61,630 bases of DNA from Flavobacterium gawalongense (GTDB lineage Bacteria > Bacteroidota > Bacteroidia > Flavobacteriales > Flavobacteriaceae). The stretch's first letter is position 1, and every line of letters starts with the position of its first letter. Where the stretch lies: the NCBI RefSeq assembly GCF_007097265.1, contig NZ_VJZP01000026.1, forward strand, positions 1 through 61,630, read 5' to 3'. Below are positions 28,405 through 36,913 of this stretch, piece after piece. A program made the translations under genes and the position numbers. The notes under the pieces are model-generated. The model was not told where the DNA came from, did not search any database, and saw only the letters and a list, made by a program, of their open reading frames with translations.

Positions 28405-28770
28405 TTAACTCTTATCTCCTGTATTCTCGTCTAAATTACTGTGATCATCACCGCCTATACTATAATGATTATTTTCTTCATCTTCATTCCCTGAATTTTC
28501 CTCTTCGTCATCTAATTCTGATCCGGGAACGTCTAAATCACCTCCGGAGACATCTTCGTTAAAATCTTTTTGATTCAATTCTCTGACGTTATTTATTTCA
28601 ACTGGTGCCTTATTTTTAGAAATATCTTCCGGATCAATTTCCATTTCTTTATGGAACTGGCTATACATATCTTCGTTTGGAGGATACAAAAGGGAATCCG
28701 GTAATTTATCTTTATCTTTCTTATCCGGTTTTTGTTTATCCGGATTCGATTTGTCGTCTTTATTTTTCAT
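28405..28770 (-). CDS. Small highly acidic hypothetical protein
   Basis: A 121-residue, strongly charged, low-complexity protein with a Lys/Asp-rich start (KNKDDKSNPDKQKPDKKDKD) and an Asp/Glu/Asn-rich tail (DDEEENSGNEDEENNHYS). It has no signal peptide or membrane segment and is probably disordered. Similar acidic proteins recur in Flavobacterium, but no function is known. It runs convergently to the DUF3667 gene. Confidence 0.6.
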   Translation of the reverse strand: MKNKDDKSNPDKQKPDKKDKDKLPDSLLYPPNEDMYSQFHKEMEIDPEDISKNKAPVEINNVRELNQKDFNEDVSGGDLDVPGSELDDEEENSGNEDEENNHYSIGGDDHSNLDENTGDKS

Positions 28771-29095
28771 TTTTAAACTTTATTTAATTGATTTTAAGAA
28801 TACTAAGTTAATCATTTTTAAACAAAACACATCTGGTATCTTCTGAAAAAATCATACGATTCTTGCTATTAGCCATTTATCATTCATCCAATCCTGATTC
28901 ACAATCTTTGTCCACCCTATTCTATAAACGGCTATTCATTCTAAATCCTAAAAAAAGATGCTTTGTCCAATATATTTTTAAAAATAATAGCATCATTTTT
29001 TATGTTCTTCCAACATAAATGATTAATTTTAAGCAACTTAATCGGCACTTCAATTATGTATAAACCGTATTGCCAATCTTTAAAAAATAAAAAAC
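28771..29095. other. Intergenic region without a visible gene
   Basis: This is a divergent spacer between the acidic protein (minus) and the small heavy-metal-domain-like gene (plus). It is AT-rich with no stable hairpin or recognisable motif that I can support. Confidence 0.4.
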
Positions 29096-29356
29096 ATGAG
29101 CGTACTAACTGACAATGTAATTCCAGGAAATCATGGTAAAATTTTTGGAACAAATGCTATGGAAGATTCCGATTTAATGGAAATTAAAGCCAGCTTATTG
29201 GAATTAGACGGAATAAAAGATGTGTTGCTGAATACCGAAATATTTCCCCGAGAATTCACAGTACACACATCCAAAATGGTATCCATAAGTGATATTGAAA
29301 ACAAAGTAAAATCAGTGGGCTTTCACGCTATTCCAAAAGATTTATTTGAGCTTTAA
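29096..29356 (+). CDS. Heavy-metal-associated-like ferredoxin-fold protein without CxxC
   Basis: An 86-residue protein whose C-terminal 60 residues follow the beta-alpha-beta-beta-alpha-beta pattern of HMA domains (LLELDGIKDVLLNTEIFPREFTVHTSKMVSISDIENKVKSVGFHAIP). It lacks the CxxC metal site, so metal transfer is unlikely. Cysteine-free HMA-like proteins are common in Flavobacteria with unknown roles. It lies 105 bases before the next small gene and may share its transcript. Confidence 0.6.
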   Translation: MSVLTDNVIPGNHGKIFGTNAMEDSDLMEIKASLLELDGIKDVLLNTEIFPREFTVHTSKMVSISDIENKVKSVGFHAIPKDLFEL

Positions 29357-29461
29357 TATTTTGGAATAAATTTTCCCCAATTCTTTGCCTTTTGCAATTT
29401 CTACTAAAATAAAAAACAACTCAGATTCAATTAATCTCAAATTATTTAAAAAAGACGAAAA

Positions 29462-29845
29462 ATGGAAACTAAAAAAACAATTTATCAATTACACGAAGAA
29501 CACAAAACGTGGTTAAACAAACTTTTGTTTTATAAAGATGAACTTAAAATTATGGATAATCGAATTTTGGAAGTGGCAAAAAAAAACACTTCTAAAGAAG
29601 TACGCTCCTTAGCTGATCATTTTAATAATCAGCTGATTATTCAAAAGGAACAGATTGACATCTTAAATCATGATATTAAAAGCCACGAATTGTATCTTGA
29701 AGCAGCAGCGCTTGATAATCCTAATGGTATTGATAATGAAAAATTTTCAGACCATAAAAGGCACCGAGAAAGTATCGCTATTTTTGAGAAACTATTTAAA
29801 GATTTGAGAGAAGATTTGATTGATTTTCTATCGAAATGGATGTGA
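29462..29845 (+). CDS. Small helical hypothetical protein
   Basis: A 127-residue, all-helical, charged protein (YQLHEEHKTWLNKLLFYKDELKIMDNRILEVAKK) with heptad-like spacing and a conserved-looking C-terminal FEKLFKDLREDLIDFLSKWM. It has no signal peptide or membrane helix. I do not recognise a named family. It resembles small stress-associated coiled-coil proteins of Flavobacteria, which is only a weak impression. Confidence 0.6.
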   Translation: METKKTIYQLHEEHKTWLNKLLFYKDELKIMDNRILEVAKKNTSKEVRSLADHFNNQLIIQKEQIDILNHDIKSHELYLEAAALDNPNGIDNEKFSDHKRHRESIAIFEKLFKDLREDLIDFLSKWM

Positions 29846-29905
29846 ATTGGATGATTTGCAAAAATTAGAAGCACATTTTTTGAAAAAAAATGTAAAAAAC
29901 TATTC

Positions 29906-30096
29906 CTTCGGCTACCGTCTGGACACAAATATTCAGACGAAATTTTAGCCACGAATTTCACTAATTTTTACGAATTAATTAGAGTAAATTAGTGAAATTC
30001 GTGGCTGTCTTTTTTATAATATCATAAAATCTGTGTAAATCTTTTCAATCTGTGTTATCTCTGTCCTATTTTAAACTTGTGTCCAAACGGTAGATT
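29906..30096. repeat. Nested palindromic intergenic element (MITE-like)
   Basis: A perfect 21-bp inverted pair (29947-29967 with 29986-30006, beginning AGCCACGAATTTCAC) forms the centre. An outer pair, TACCGTCTGGACACAA on the left and the complement of TACCGTTTGGACACAA on the right, brackets it, with CCTTCGG beyond that. The GCCACGAATTTCAC arm recurs at 54207-54286, so the arms are dispersed repeats. No coding sequence lies inside. Confidence 0.6.
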
Positions 30097-30243
30097 CCTT
30101 CGGAGTTTTTTTATTGTCGAATAAATTTTAAATTTTATTTGGAAACCATATCCTTTGCAAGCATCAACTTCAAAATGCTTGCCATACTATTGGCTATAGT
30201 AAACCAGACAGCCAATTAAAAATTTAAACAAAAATTATTATTC

Positions 30244-30286
30244 TAAATTTGGTTTTTATATATCTATATTGTAATATTGCAATATA
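30244..30286 (+). promoter_or_regulatory. ars operon promoter and ArsR operator
   Basis: A -7 box TAAATTTG lies at 30244-30251. Just downstream is the dyad TATATTG-N8-CAATATA (30265-30286), overlapping the expected transcription start and ending 11 bases before the arsR ATG. It is a fitting autoregulatory ArsR site that is released by arsenite. Confidence 0.6.
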
Positions 30287-30297
30287 AATATATAACG

Positions 30298-30630
30298 ATG
30301 GGAATTACTAAATCAGAACATTTCACAGACGAGCAAAACGAATTAGCAACATTGGCAAAAGCCATTGGCCATCCTGCCCGAATTGCCATAATAGAACACC
30401 TTATAAAAGTGAACAGTTGCGTATGCGGTGATATCGTAAACGAACTGCCTCTGGCGCAACCTACCGTTTCGCAACACTTGAAGGAACTAAAAAACGCCGG
30501 ACTTATAAAAGGCAATTTTGAAGGAAATGCCATTTGTTATTGCCTCAACGAAGAAGGTTTTAATAAAATAAAAGGCTTTTTTCAGCACATAAACACCTAT
30601 TTAGAAAACAAGAAAAATCAATGTTGTTAA
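30298..30630 (+). CDS. arsR: ArsR-family metalloregulatory repressor
   Basis: A 110-residue winged-helix protein. The DNA-binding segment is [20 protein letters not shown] (about 51-70), preceded by the SCVCGDIV metal-site pattern (Cys41 and Cys43). A C-terminal Cys-Cys pair closes the protein. The arsenite-binding pattern and the following genes identify it as the arsenic-responsive repressor. I chose the ATG at 30298; an upstream TTG would lie inside the operator. It heads an operon with DUF6428, arsenate reductase and ACR3 genes. Confidence 0.9.
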   Translation: MGITKSEHFTDEQNELATLAKAIGHPARIAIIEHLIKVNSCVCGDIVNELPLAQPTVSQHLKELKNAGLIKGNFEGNAICYCLNEEGFNKIKGFFQHINTYLENKKNQCC

Positions 30631-30659
30631 TTTTTAAATTATAAAAAAATGAAATCGCC

Positions 30660-30737
30660 ATGACTCAAAAAAAACAATATAATGTAGGAATGGCGATACC
30701 ATATTCCGTTGAAAAAACAAATATTATCTTCATATGA
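30660..30737 (+). CDS. Possible 25-codon small reading frame coupled to the DUF6428 gene
   Basis: It opens with ATGACTCAA and ends TATGA, overlapping the next gene's ATG by four bases. Its start codon lies in one arm of an 8-bp inverted repeat (ATCGCCAT 30654-30661, ATGGCGAT 30690-30697). It may be a leader peptide or a chance frame. Confidence 0.25.
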   Translation: MTQKKQYNVGMAIPYSVEKTNIIFI

Positions 30738-31204
30738 AACTATCAGAAATTAAAAAACAGTTGAGCACGCTGGAAAACGTTGCTTTTGTATTGCCAAACG
30801 GAACTTATGTTCCAGAACATTTTCACGTAACTGAAGTAGGTTTAATCACCAAAAACTTTATTGACTGCGGCGGAAAAGTACGAAAAGAAACCGTTGTTAA
30901 CTTCCAATTATGGGATGCCAATGACTTCGAACACCGTCTAAAACCACAAAAACTTTTGGATATCATCGCTCTTTCAGAAAAAGTATTGGGTATTGAAGAT
31001 TATGAAGTTGAAGTAGAATTCCAAGCAGAAACTATTGGTAAATATGATATTGGTTTCAACGGGGAAGAGTTTACCTTACTAAACAAACAAACAGCTTGTT
31101 TGGCTCAAGATCAATGTGGCATTCCAGCAGAAAAACAAAAAGTAAAATTATCCGAAATTTCAACGCAATCAAACTGCTGTACTCCTGGAGGAAGCTGTTG
31201 CTAA
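30734..31204 (+). CDS. DUF6428 family protein of arsenic operons
   Basis: A 156-residue protein of the family often found between arsR and arsenate reductase in Bacteroidota. The conserved start is TYVPEHFHVTEVGLITKNFIDCGGKVR. The C-terminus is cysteine-rich (CLAQDQCG, then SNCCTPGGSCC), suggesting thiol coordination of arsenite or a redox role. The biochemical function is unknown to me. It is followed after 17 bases by the phosphatase-type reductase gene. Confidence 0.8.
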   Translation: MKLSEIKKQLSTLENVAFVLPNGTYVPEHFHVTEVGLITKNFIDCGGKVRKETVVNFQLWDANDFEHRLKPQKLLDIIALSEKVLGIEDYEVEVEFQAETIGKYDIGFNGEEFTLLNKQTACLAQDQCGIPAEKQKVKLSEISTQSNCCTPGGSCC

Positions 31205-31221
31205 TTTTTTAAAACCGTCAA

Positions 31222-31854
31222 ATGACTTTAACCAAAACAATCGTATTTCCAGAAATCGAAAAAGTAATCCGTGCTTTTGATTTTGAAAGCATTTCAGCAG
31301 AGCGCAAAATTATTTTGCAACCGCTTATTGATTTTATCCAAGACAAAGTTACCAACCAACAAGAAGTAAGGCTGAACTTGATTTGTACACACAATTCCAG
31401 AAGAAGCCATTTGTCCCAAGTATGGGCACAAACAGCAGCGGCACATTTCAATATAAAAAATGTATTTTGCTATTCTGGTGGTACCGAAGCAACGGCTTTA
31501 TTTCCTATGGCTGCCAAAACACTAGAACAATCGGGCTTTAAAATTAAAACCATTGCAGCAGGCAATAATCCAATTTATGCCATAAAATATGCCGACAATG
31601 AACATCCCATTATTGGTTTTTCAAAAACTTATGATGACGATTTTAACCCACAAAGTGAGTTTGCAGCAATATTGACTTGTTCGCAAGCAGATGGAGGTTG
31701 TCCGTTTATTGCAGGTGCTGAAATGCGCATTCCTATCACATTTGAAGATCCAAAAGCGTTTGACAATACGCCACAACAAGCAGAAAAATATCAGGAACGC
31801 AGTTTGCAAATTGCAACTGAAATGTGCTATGTATTCTCCCAAATAAAATCATGA
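31222..31854 (+). CDS. arsC: Arsenate reductase, low-molecular-weight phosphatase type
   Basis: A 210-residue protein with the LMW phosphatase P-loop CTHNSRRSHLSQ (Cys55 x5 Arg61) following a short N-terminal helical extension. The remainder keeps the Cys pair region expected for arsenate reductases (ILTCSQADGGCPFI). It would reduce arsenate to arsenite using thiols. It lies between DUF6428 and the ACR3 exporter, and its stop overlaps the next ATG (ATGA). Bacteroidota homologs are often annotated simply as protein-tyrosine-phosphatase; the operon context supports arsenate reduction. Confidence 0.85.
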   Translation: MTLTKTIVFPEIEKVIRAFDFESISAERKIILQPLIDFIQDKVTNQQEVRLNLICTHNSRRSHLSQVWAQTAAAHFNIKNVFCYSGGTEATALFPMAAKTLEQSGFKIKTIAAGNNPIYAIKYADNEHPIIGFSKTYDDDFNPQSEFAAILTCSQADGGCPFIAGAEMRIPITFEDPKAFDNTPQQAEKYQERSLQIATEMCYVFSQIKS

Positions 31855-32900
31855 TAATGGCCTCCAAAAAAAGATTAAACTTTCTCGATAGTTACCTTAC
31901 ACTTTGGATATTTCTGGCAATGGCAATCGGCGTTTCCATCGGTTACTTTATTCCGTCAAGCAGTGGTTTTATCAATTCCTTTTCAAGCGGAACGACAAAT
32001 ATTCCTTTGGCAATTGGATTAATAGTAATGATGTATCCGCCATTGACTAAAATTGATTTTTCAAAAATTCCTTTAATGTTTGAAAAGCCAAAATTACTCA
32101 CCGCCTCTTTTTTAATCACATGGATTATTGGTCCGTTTTTAATGTTTTTATTGGCAACATTCTTTTTGAAAGATTATCCGGAATACATGACCGGTTTAAT
32201 CATAATTGGGATTGCGCCTTGCATTGCGATGGTAATTGTTTGGAATGAATTAGCTGAGGGAAATAGAGAATTAACAGCTGGCTTAATCGGAATTAATAGT
32301 TTACTCCAAGTCTTCTTTTTTAGTTTGTATGCTTATTTCTATTTGAAAATTATGTTGCCATTATTTGGAATAAAAGGTGTGGAATTAAATATTACAATTG
32401 CTGAAATTGCAACAACAGTCGGAATTTATTTAGGAATTCCATTTGCACTAGCGGTAATTAGCCGCTATGCCATTAAGAAATTCATTGGCGAGAAATGGTT
32501 CAATCAGAAGTTTATTCCTTTTGTTTCTCCAATTACTTTGATTGCTTTACTATTTACAATCGTAATCATGTTCAGTTTAAAAGGCGAAATGATTGTTGAT
32601 TTACCACTTGATGTGATTAGAATTGCTATTCCGCTTGTCATTTTCTTTACCATTATGTTTTTCTTGATGTTTTTTGTTTCAAAAAAGATTGGAGCCAATT
32701 ATAGAGATGCCGTTGCCCTATCATTCACCGCTTCAGGTAATAATTTTGAATTGGCAATTGCAGTATCTATCGGAGTTTTCGGAATCAATAGCGGACAAGC
32801 ATTTGCAGGAGTTATTGGACCATTAGTAGAAGTTCCCGCTTTGATAATTTTGGTAAATGTCGCTTTTTGGTTAAGAAAAAAGTATTATCAATCTAAATAA
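31851..32900 (+). CDS. acr3: ACR3-family arsenite efflux transporter
   Basis: A 349-residue membrane protein with about 10 helices. ACR3 hallmarks are YLTLWIFLAMAIGVSIGYFIP at the start, GIAPCIAMVIVWNELAEG with the conserved functional Cys, and FTASGNNFELAIAVSIGVFG near the end. It exports arsenite using the proton gradient. The ATG at 31851 overlaps the stop of the reductase, so I prefer it over longer in-frame extensions. It is the last gene of the operon; a terminator follows about 85 bases on. Confidence 0.93.
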   Translation: MIMASKKRLNFLDSYLTLWIFLAMAIGVSIGYFIPSSSGFINSFSSGTTNIPLAIGLIVMMYPPLTKIDFSKIPLMFEKPKLLTASFLITWIIGPFLMFLLATFFLKDYPEYMTGLIIIGIAPCIAMVIVWNELAEGNRELTAGLIGINSLLQVFFFSLYAYFYLKIMLPLFGIKGVELNITIAEIATTVGIYLGIPFALAVISRYAIKKFIGEKWFNQKFIPFVSPITLIALLFTIVIMFSLKGEMIVDLPLDVIRIAIPLVIFFTIMFFLMFFVSKKIGANYRDAVALSFTASGNNFELAIAVSIGVFGINSGQAFAGVIGPLVEVPALIILVNVAFWLRKKYYQSK

Positions 32901-32983
32901 TTTCTATAATAAAATAGATAACGATGGGTTTCGAATGTGATGCAAACCCTATAAAATACAAATGCAAAATTTTAAATTAAGAC

Positions 32984-33018
32984 AAAGCTCCCAGACACTA
33001 TTTGGGAGCTTTTTTTTG
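32984..33018 (+). terminator. Intrinsic terminator of the ars operon
   Basis: A 10-bp stem, AAAGCTCCCA (32984-32993) with TGGGAGCTTT (33003-33012), followed by a T-run. Confidence 0.85.
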
Positions 33019-33193
33019 TTCGGTGCCATTTGATTAAAAAATACGATTGTGCAATAAATTACAGCTTGAATTAAGGAAATACAAAATATTTATTTCAGAA
33101 AAAGAGACCTTTAATTATAAATATCATATTTAAAATAAGTTTTTTTAAATAATTACCAATTAATTCTAAAAATACAAAATTAAACATCTAAAT

Positions 33194-33215
33194 TAAGTAT
33201 TAATACTTATATTTG
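33194..33215 (+). promoter_or_regulatory. nirB promoter with NarL-type 7-2-7 palindrome
   Basis: The perfect 16-bp palindrome TAAGTATTAATACTTA (33194-33209) overlaps the -7 box TATATTTG (33208-33215), 27 bases before the nirB ATG. Closely related palindromes stand at four other promoters of this nitrate island, so it is a candidate regulator site. Confidence 0.7.
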
Positions 33216-33241
33216 CTTGATAATACTTAATTAATGAGATT

Positions 33242-35749
33242 ATGATTAAAGTAATAGTAGTCGGAAACGGCATGGTAGGTTACAAATTTTGTGAAAAATT
33301 CATTGCAAAATCAGGACAGGAAGAATATCAAATCACCGTATTTGGAGAGGAACCAAGACGCGCCTATGATAGAGTTCATTTGAGTGAATACTTTGCAGGT
33401 AAAAGCGCTGACGACTTATCATTATCAACCTCAAATTGGTATGAAGAAAATAATATTACTCTAAATACTTCTGAATTAATTACTGATATTAATAGAGAAC
33501 AAAAAACGATACATACCCATTTAGAAAAAACGCATACTTACGACTACTTAGTTCTAGCAACAGGTTCGTCTGCTTTTGTGCCACCTATAGAAGGAGTTGA
33601 TAAAGAAGGTGTTTTTGTATACAGAACTATTGAGGATCTGGATGCGATTATGGCTTACGCAAAAAAAATAAAGCAAAACGGCGCTACTGAAGCTGCTGTT
33701 TTAGGTGGAGGATTACTAGGACTTGAGGCTGCAAAAGCAGTATATGATTTAGGTTTAAATCCTCATGTAGTGGAATTTGCCCCTCGATTGATGCCAAGAC
33801 AGCTTGACAAAGGGGCGAGTGATATGTTGCAATCAAAAATTGAGGAACTCAATATTAGCATTCACCTTAACAAATCAACACAATATATTGCAGGAGAAGA
33901 TGCTATAACAGGAATGATGTTCGAAGAGAATGAACTCCTAAAAGTAGATATGCTGGTGATTTCTGCGGGAATAAAACCACGAGACGAACTAGGAAGGGTT
34001 TCCGGTCTTGAAGTAGGTGTACGAGGAGGAATTGTAGTCAATAATAAAATGCAATCTTCAGATCCCTATATCTATGCCATAGGTGAAGTGGCATTGTATA
34101 ATCATATGATTTATGGTCTTGTAGCTCCTGGATACGAAATGGCCGATGTTGCGGCTGAACAAATCCTGCAACGAGATAAAACGATGAGGGAAACCATCGA
34201 TATGTCTACACAATTAAAATTAATTGGTGTTGAAGTTGCGAGTTTTGGTGATCCTTTTATAGAAAATGAGGATGTGACCGCGATTGTTTACGAAAACAAA
34301 TTAAGTGGAATTTATAAAAGAATCAATGTTACCAAAGATTCCAAAACCCTGTTGGGTGGAATTCTAGTAGGTGATTCAAGTGATTATAATGCCTTGTTCC
34401 AAATTTACAGCAATGCCATGCCATTGCCTAAAAATCCGGAAGATTTGATTTTGGGTTCAAGAGGCGGAGGAAGCTCCACTATGGGAAGCGCCATGGATTT
34501 ACCGGACTCTGCTGTAATTTGTTCTTGTGAAAATGTAACCAAAGGAGCTATTTGTTGTTCAATTATCGACGAAACATCTTCTAATCTTTCAGACGTCGTT
34601 AAATTGACCAAAGCCACTACAGGTTGTGGTGGATGCAAGCCAATGGTTGCAGATTTAGTGAAAGAAACTCAAAAATCATTAGGAAAAGAAGTCAAAGATG
34701 TGGTTTGTGAGCATTTTGCTTATAGCAGACAAGAACTATATGATATCGTAAAAATCAACAAATTTACCAATCACAATGAAGTATTGGGAACTGTTGGAAA
34801 AGGAGATGGATGTGAAATCTGTAAACCTGTTTTATCTTCTATATTCTCCAGTATATATAATGATACTGCAAACAAACATATTCCTGAACAAGATTCAAAC
34901 GACAGATTCTTAGCTAACATTCAACGTAATGGAACATATTCTGTTGTACCTAGAGTTACAGGAGGGGAAATTTCAGCTGATAAACTAATCATACTCGGCG
35001 AAGTAGCAAAAAAATATAATCTATATACCAAAATTACCGGAGGACAACGTATTGACTTATTTGGTGCCGAATTAAATGACTTACCTGCAATTTGGAAAAT
35101 ATTAATAGACAATGGGTTTGAAAGTGGCCATGCTTATGGTAAATCACTTCGTACAGTAAAAAGCTGTGTAGGTAATACTTGGTGTCGTTACGGAATGGAC
35201 GACAGTACCACTTTTGCTATTGAGCTGGAAAACAGATACAAAGGATTACGCTCACCTCATAAAATAAAAGGAGGGGTTTCAGGTTGTATTAGAGAATGTG
35301 CAGAAGCCAGAGGAAAAGATTTTGGAATTATTGCTGTAGATGGAGGTTGGAATTTATACATCTGTGGTAATGGAGGAGTAAATCCAAAACACGCTGTTCT
35401 ATTTGCAGAACAAGTTGACAAAGAAACTTGTTTCAAATATTTAGACCGTTTCTTGATGTATTACATCCGTACAGCTGGACCATTAGTACGTACTTCTACT
35501 TGGTTAGAAAAACTGGAAGGTGGATTAGATTACTTAAAACAAGTGGTAATCGAAGACCGCTTAGGAATTGCAGGAGCTTTAGATAAAGAAATGCAAGGTT
35601 TAGTAGATACTTACGCATGTGAATGGACTCAAGTTATTGAAAATCCTGAATTGCAAAAACGTTTTACTCATTTTACCAATTCTGAAGAAAGAGATGATAC
35701 TATTGAATTTGTACCTATAAGAGATCAAAAAATGCCAAGACCTTGGTAA
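33242..35749 (+). CDS. nirB: NAD(P)H-dependent nitrite reductase, large subunit
   Basis: An 835-residue protein of the usual NirB length. Residues 1-400 are a FAD/NAD(P) pyridine nucleotide-disulfide reductase-like module (VVGNGMVGYKFCEKF, then AAVLGGGLLGLEAAKAV). BFD-like [2Fe-2S] regions follow (CSCENVTKGAICC, TTGCGGCKPMV, GDGCEICKP, about 425-535). The C-terminal siroheme reductase part has the ferredoxin-like half domain and the [4Fe-4S]/siroheme ligands Cys642, Cys648, Cys682 and Cys686. It reduces nitrite to ammonium in the cytoplasm for assimilation. NirD follows after an inverted-repeat spacer. Confidence 0.97.
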   Translation: MIKVIVVGNGMVGYKFCEKFIAKSGQEEYQITVFGEEPRRAYDRVHLSEYFAGKSADDLSLSTSNWYEENNITLNTSELITDINREQKTIHTHLEKTHTYDYLVLATGSSAFVPPIEGVDKEGVFVYRTIEDLDAIMAYAKKIKQNGATEAAVLGGGLLGLEAAKAVYDLGLNPHVVEFAPRLMPRQLDKGASDMLQSKIEELNISIHLNKSTQYIAGEDAITGMMFEENELLKVDMLVISAGIKPRDELGRVSGLEVGVRGGIVVNNKMQSSDPYIYAIGEVALYNHMIYGLVAPGYEMADVAAEQILQRDKTMRETIDMSTQLKLIGVEVASFGDPFIENEDVTAIVYENKLSGIYKRINVTKDSKTLLGGILVGDSSDYNALFQIYSNAMPLPKNPEDLILGSRGGGSSTMGSAMDLPDSAVICSCENVTKGAICCSIIDETSSNLSDVVKLTKATTGCGGCKPMVADLVKETQKSLGKEVKDVVCEHFAYSRQELYDIVKINKFTNHNEVLGTVGKGDGCEICKPVLSSIFSSIYNDTANKHIPEQDSNDRFLANIQRNGTYSVVPRVTGGEISADKLIILGEVAKKYNLYTKITGGQRIDLFGAELNDLPAIWKILIDNGFESGHAYGKSLRTVKSCVGNTWCRYGMDDSTTFAIELENRYKGLRSPHKIKGGVSGCIRECAEARGKDFGIIAVDGGWNLYICGNGGVNPKHAVLFAEQVDKETCFKYLDRFLMYYIRTAGPLVRTSTWLEKLEGGLDYLKQVVIEDRLGIAGALDKEMQGLVDTYACEWTQVIENPELQKRFTHFTNSEERDDTIEFVPIRDQKMPRPW

Positions 35750-35750
35750 T

Positions 35751-35885
35751 CCTCACCCCAGCCCTCTCCAAAGGAGAGGGAGCAAAATAAAAAAATAGAA
35801 TTCATAATTCTTAATAATAAATTACCATAAAAATTAACTCTTTCCACTCTCGACTCCCTCTCCTTTGGAGAGGGCTGGGGTGAGG
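35751..35885. repeat. 32-bp inverted repeat between nirB and nirD
   Basis: Perfect 32-base arms at 35751-35782 and 35854-35885 begin CCTCACCCCAGCCCTCTCCA and each contain an internal CCTCTCC/GGAGAGG dyad. A diverged single copy of the arm occurs at 45139-45171. These are dispersed intergenic repeats of the kind seen in many Flavobacterium genomes. A hairpin here could lower readthrough from nirB to nirD. Confidence 0.75.
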
Positions 35886-35906
35886 AAAAATTAAAATACT
35901 ATTCAA

Positions 35907-36284
35907 ATGGAAGATATTCTAAATCAATACAAAACCGTAAACTTAAACGAAGTAAAAGTATGGTTCAAAGCAGGAAAAACATCCGATTTTCCTAGTGATG
36001 GTGGTGGTTGTATCAAATACAAAAACAAGCAGATCGCTATTATAAAATTTGACCGAAGAAACGAATGGTACGCCTGTCAAAATTTATGCCCTCATAAAAT
36101 GGAAATGGTGCTTTCAAGAGGGATGATTGGCTCTGCGGGTGATATTCCTAAAATTGCTTGCCCATTACACAAAAATACATTTTCTCTAATAGATGGTTCT
36201 AATCTCAATGGTGAAAATCCAAAAATAGCCATCTATCCGGTAAAAATTGTAGATGATGAGGTATTCGTTGGCTTTTTGGAATAA
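35907..36284 (+). CDS. nirD: Nitrite reductase small subunit with Rieske motif
   Basis: A 125-residue Rieske-fold protein. Both ligand pairs are intact, Cys61-Pro-His63 and Cys85-Pro-Leu-His88 (CPHK and CPLHKN), so it may hold a real [2Fe-2S] cluster; many bacterial NirD proteins lack these residues. It partners NirB in reducing nitrite to ammonium. It is probably in one operon with nirB, DUF4202 and the sensor kinase. Confidence 0.92.
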   Translation: MEDILNQYKTVNLNEVKVWFKAGKTSDFPSDGGGCIKYKNKQIAIIKFDRRNEWYACQNLCPHKMEMVLSRGMIGSAGDIPKIACPLHKNTFSLIDGSNLNGENPKIAIYPVKIVDDEVFVGFLE

Positions 36285-36313
36285 TTATGTATCTTTGATT
36301 TTAAACATTTCAA

Positions 36314-36901
36314 ATGACGACAACTCCATTCCAGAACGCCAGTACTTGGATTGATGCAGAAAATGCTCAAGACCCAAACCACGAAACATACCAATCCAAA
36401 ACGTATCCAAAAGAATTATTATATTCTAATAGAATGTATGAAAGGCTGATGGATTTTCATCCAAATGCATCCGAAGCCGTTCAGATTGCCTCCAAAGCAC
36501 AACACATTTGCCGTTGGAAAATAGCCCGGGAATCCTACCCTATGGATCGCGTGGGTTATTTAAAATGGCGCGAAGATTTGAAAAAATTTCATGCCAAAAC
36601 AACGGCTGTTATTTTAGAAAAAGCAGGTTACAATGAGGAATTTATTGCCCGAGTTTCTTTTCTAATCGAAAAAAAATTACTTAAAAAAGACGAAGAAACA
36701 CAACTCTTGGAAGATGTAATATGCTTAGTGTTTCTTGAGTATTATTTAGACCCTTTTGTTCACAAACACGATAGGGAAAAAATGAAAAATATCATTCTGA
36801 AAACTTGGAATAAAATGTCTGAAAAAGGACATCAAGAGGCACTAAAAATAAACTTTAGCCCTGAAAATCTTGAATTGATAAAAGAGGCCCTTGGATTGTA
36901 A
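36314..36901 (+). CDS. DUF4202 protein linked to nitrite reductase
   Basis: A 195-residue soluble helical protein of family DUF4202. Typical stretches are STWIDAENAQDPNHE, ASKAQHICRWKIARESYPMDRVGYLKWRE and LEDVICLVFLEYYLDPFVHKHD, which hold conserved His and Asp residues like an HD-type metal site. The family co-occurs with nirBD in several phyla and its role in nitrite metabolism is unknown. It starts 29 bases after nirD and ends 12 bases before the kinase gene. Confidence 0.85.
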   Translation: MTTTPFQNASTWIDAENAQDPNHETYQSKTYPKELLYSNRMYERLMDFHPNASEAVQIASKAQHICRWKIARESYPMDRVGYLKWREDLKKFHAKTTAVILEKAGYNEEFIARVSFLIEKKLLKKDEETQLLEDVICLVFLEYYLDPFVHKHDREKMKNIILKTWNKMSEKGHQEALKINFSPENLELIKEALGL

Positions 36902-36913
36902 TTCAATTTCTTT

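Noticed and set aside
29096..29356. Copper chaperone
   Set aside because: The HMA-like fold is plausible but the CxxC metal-binding pair is absent.
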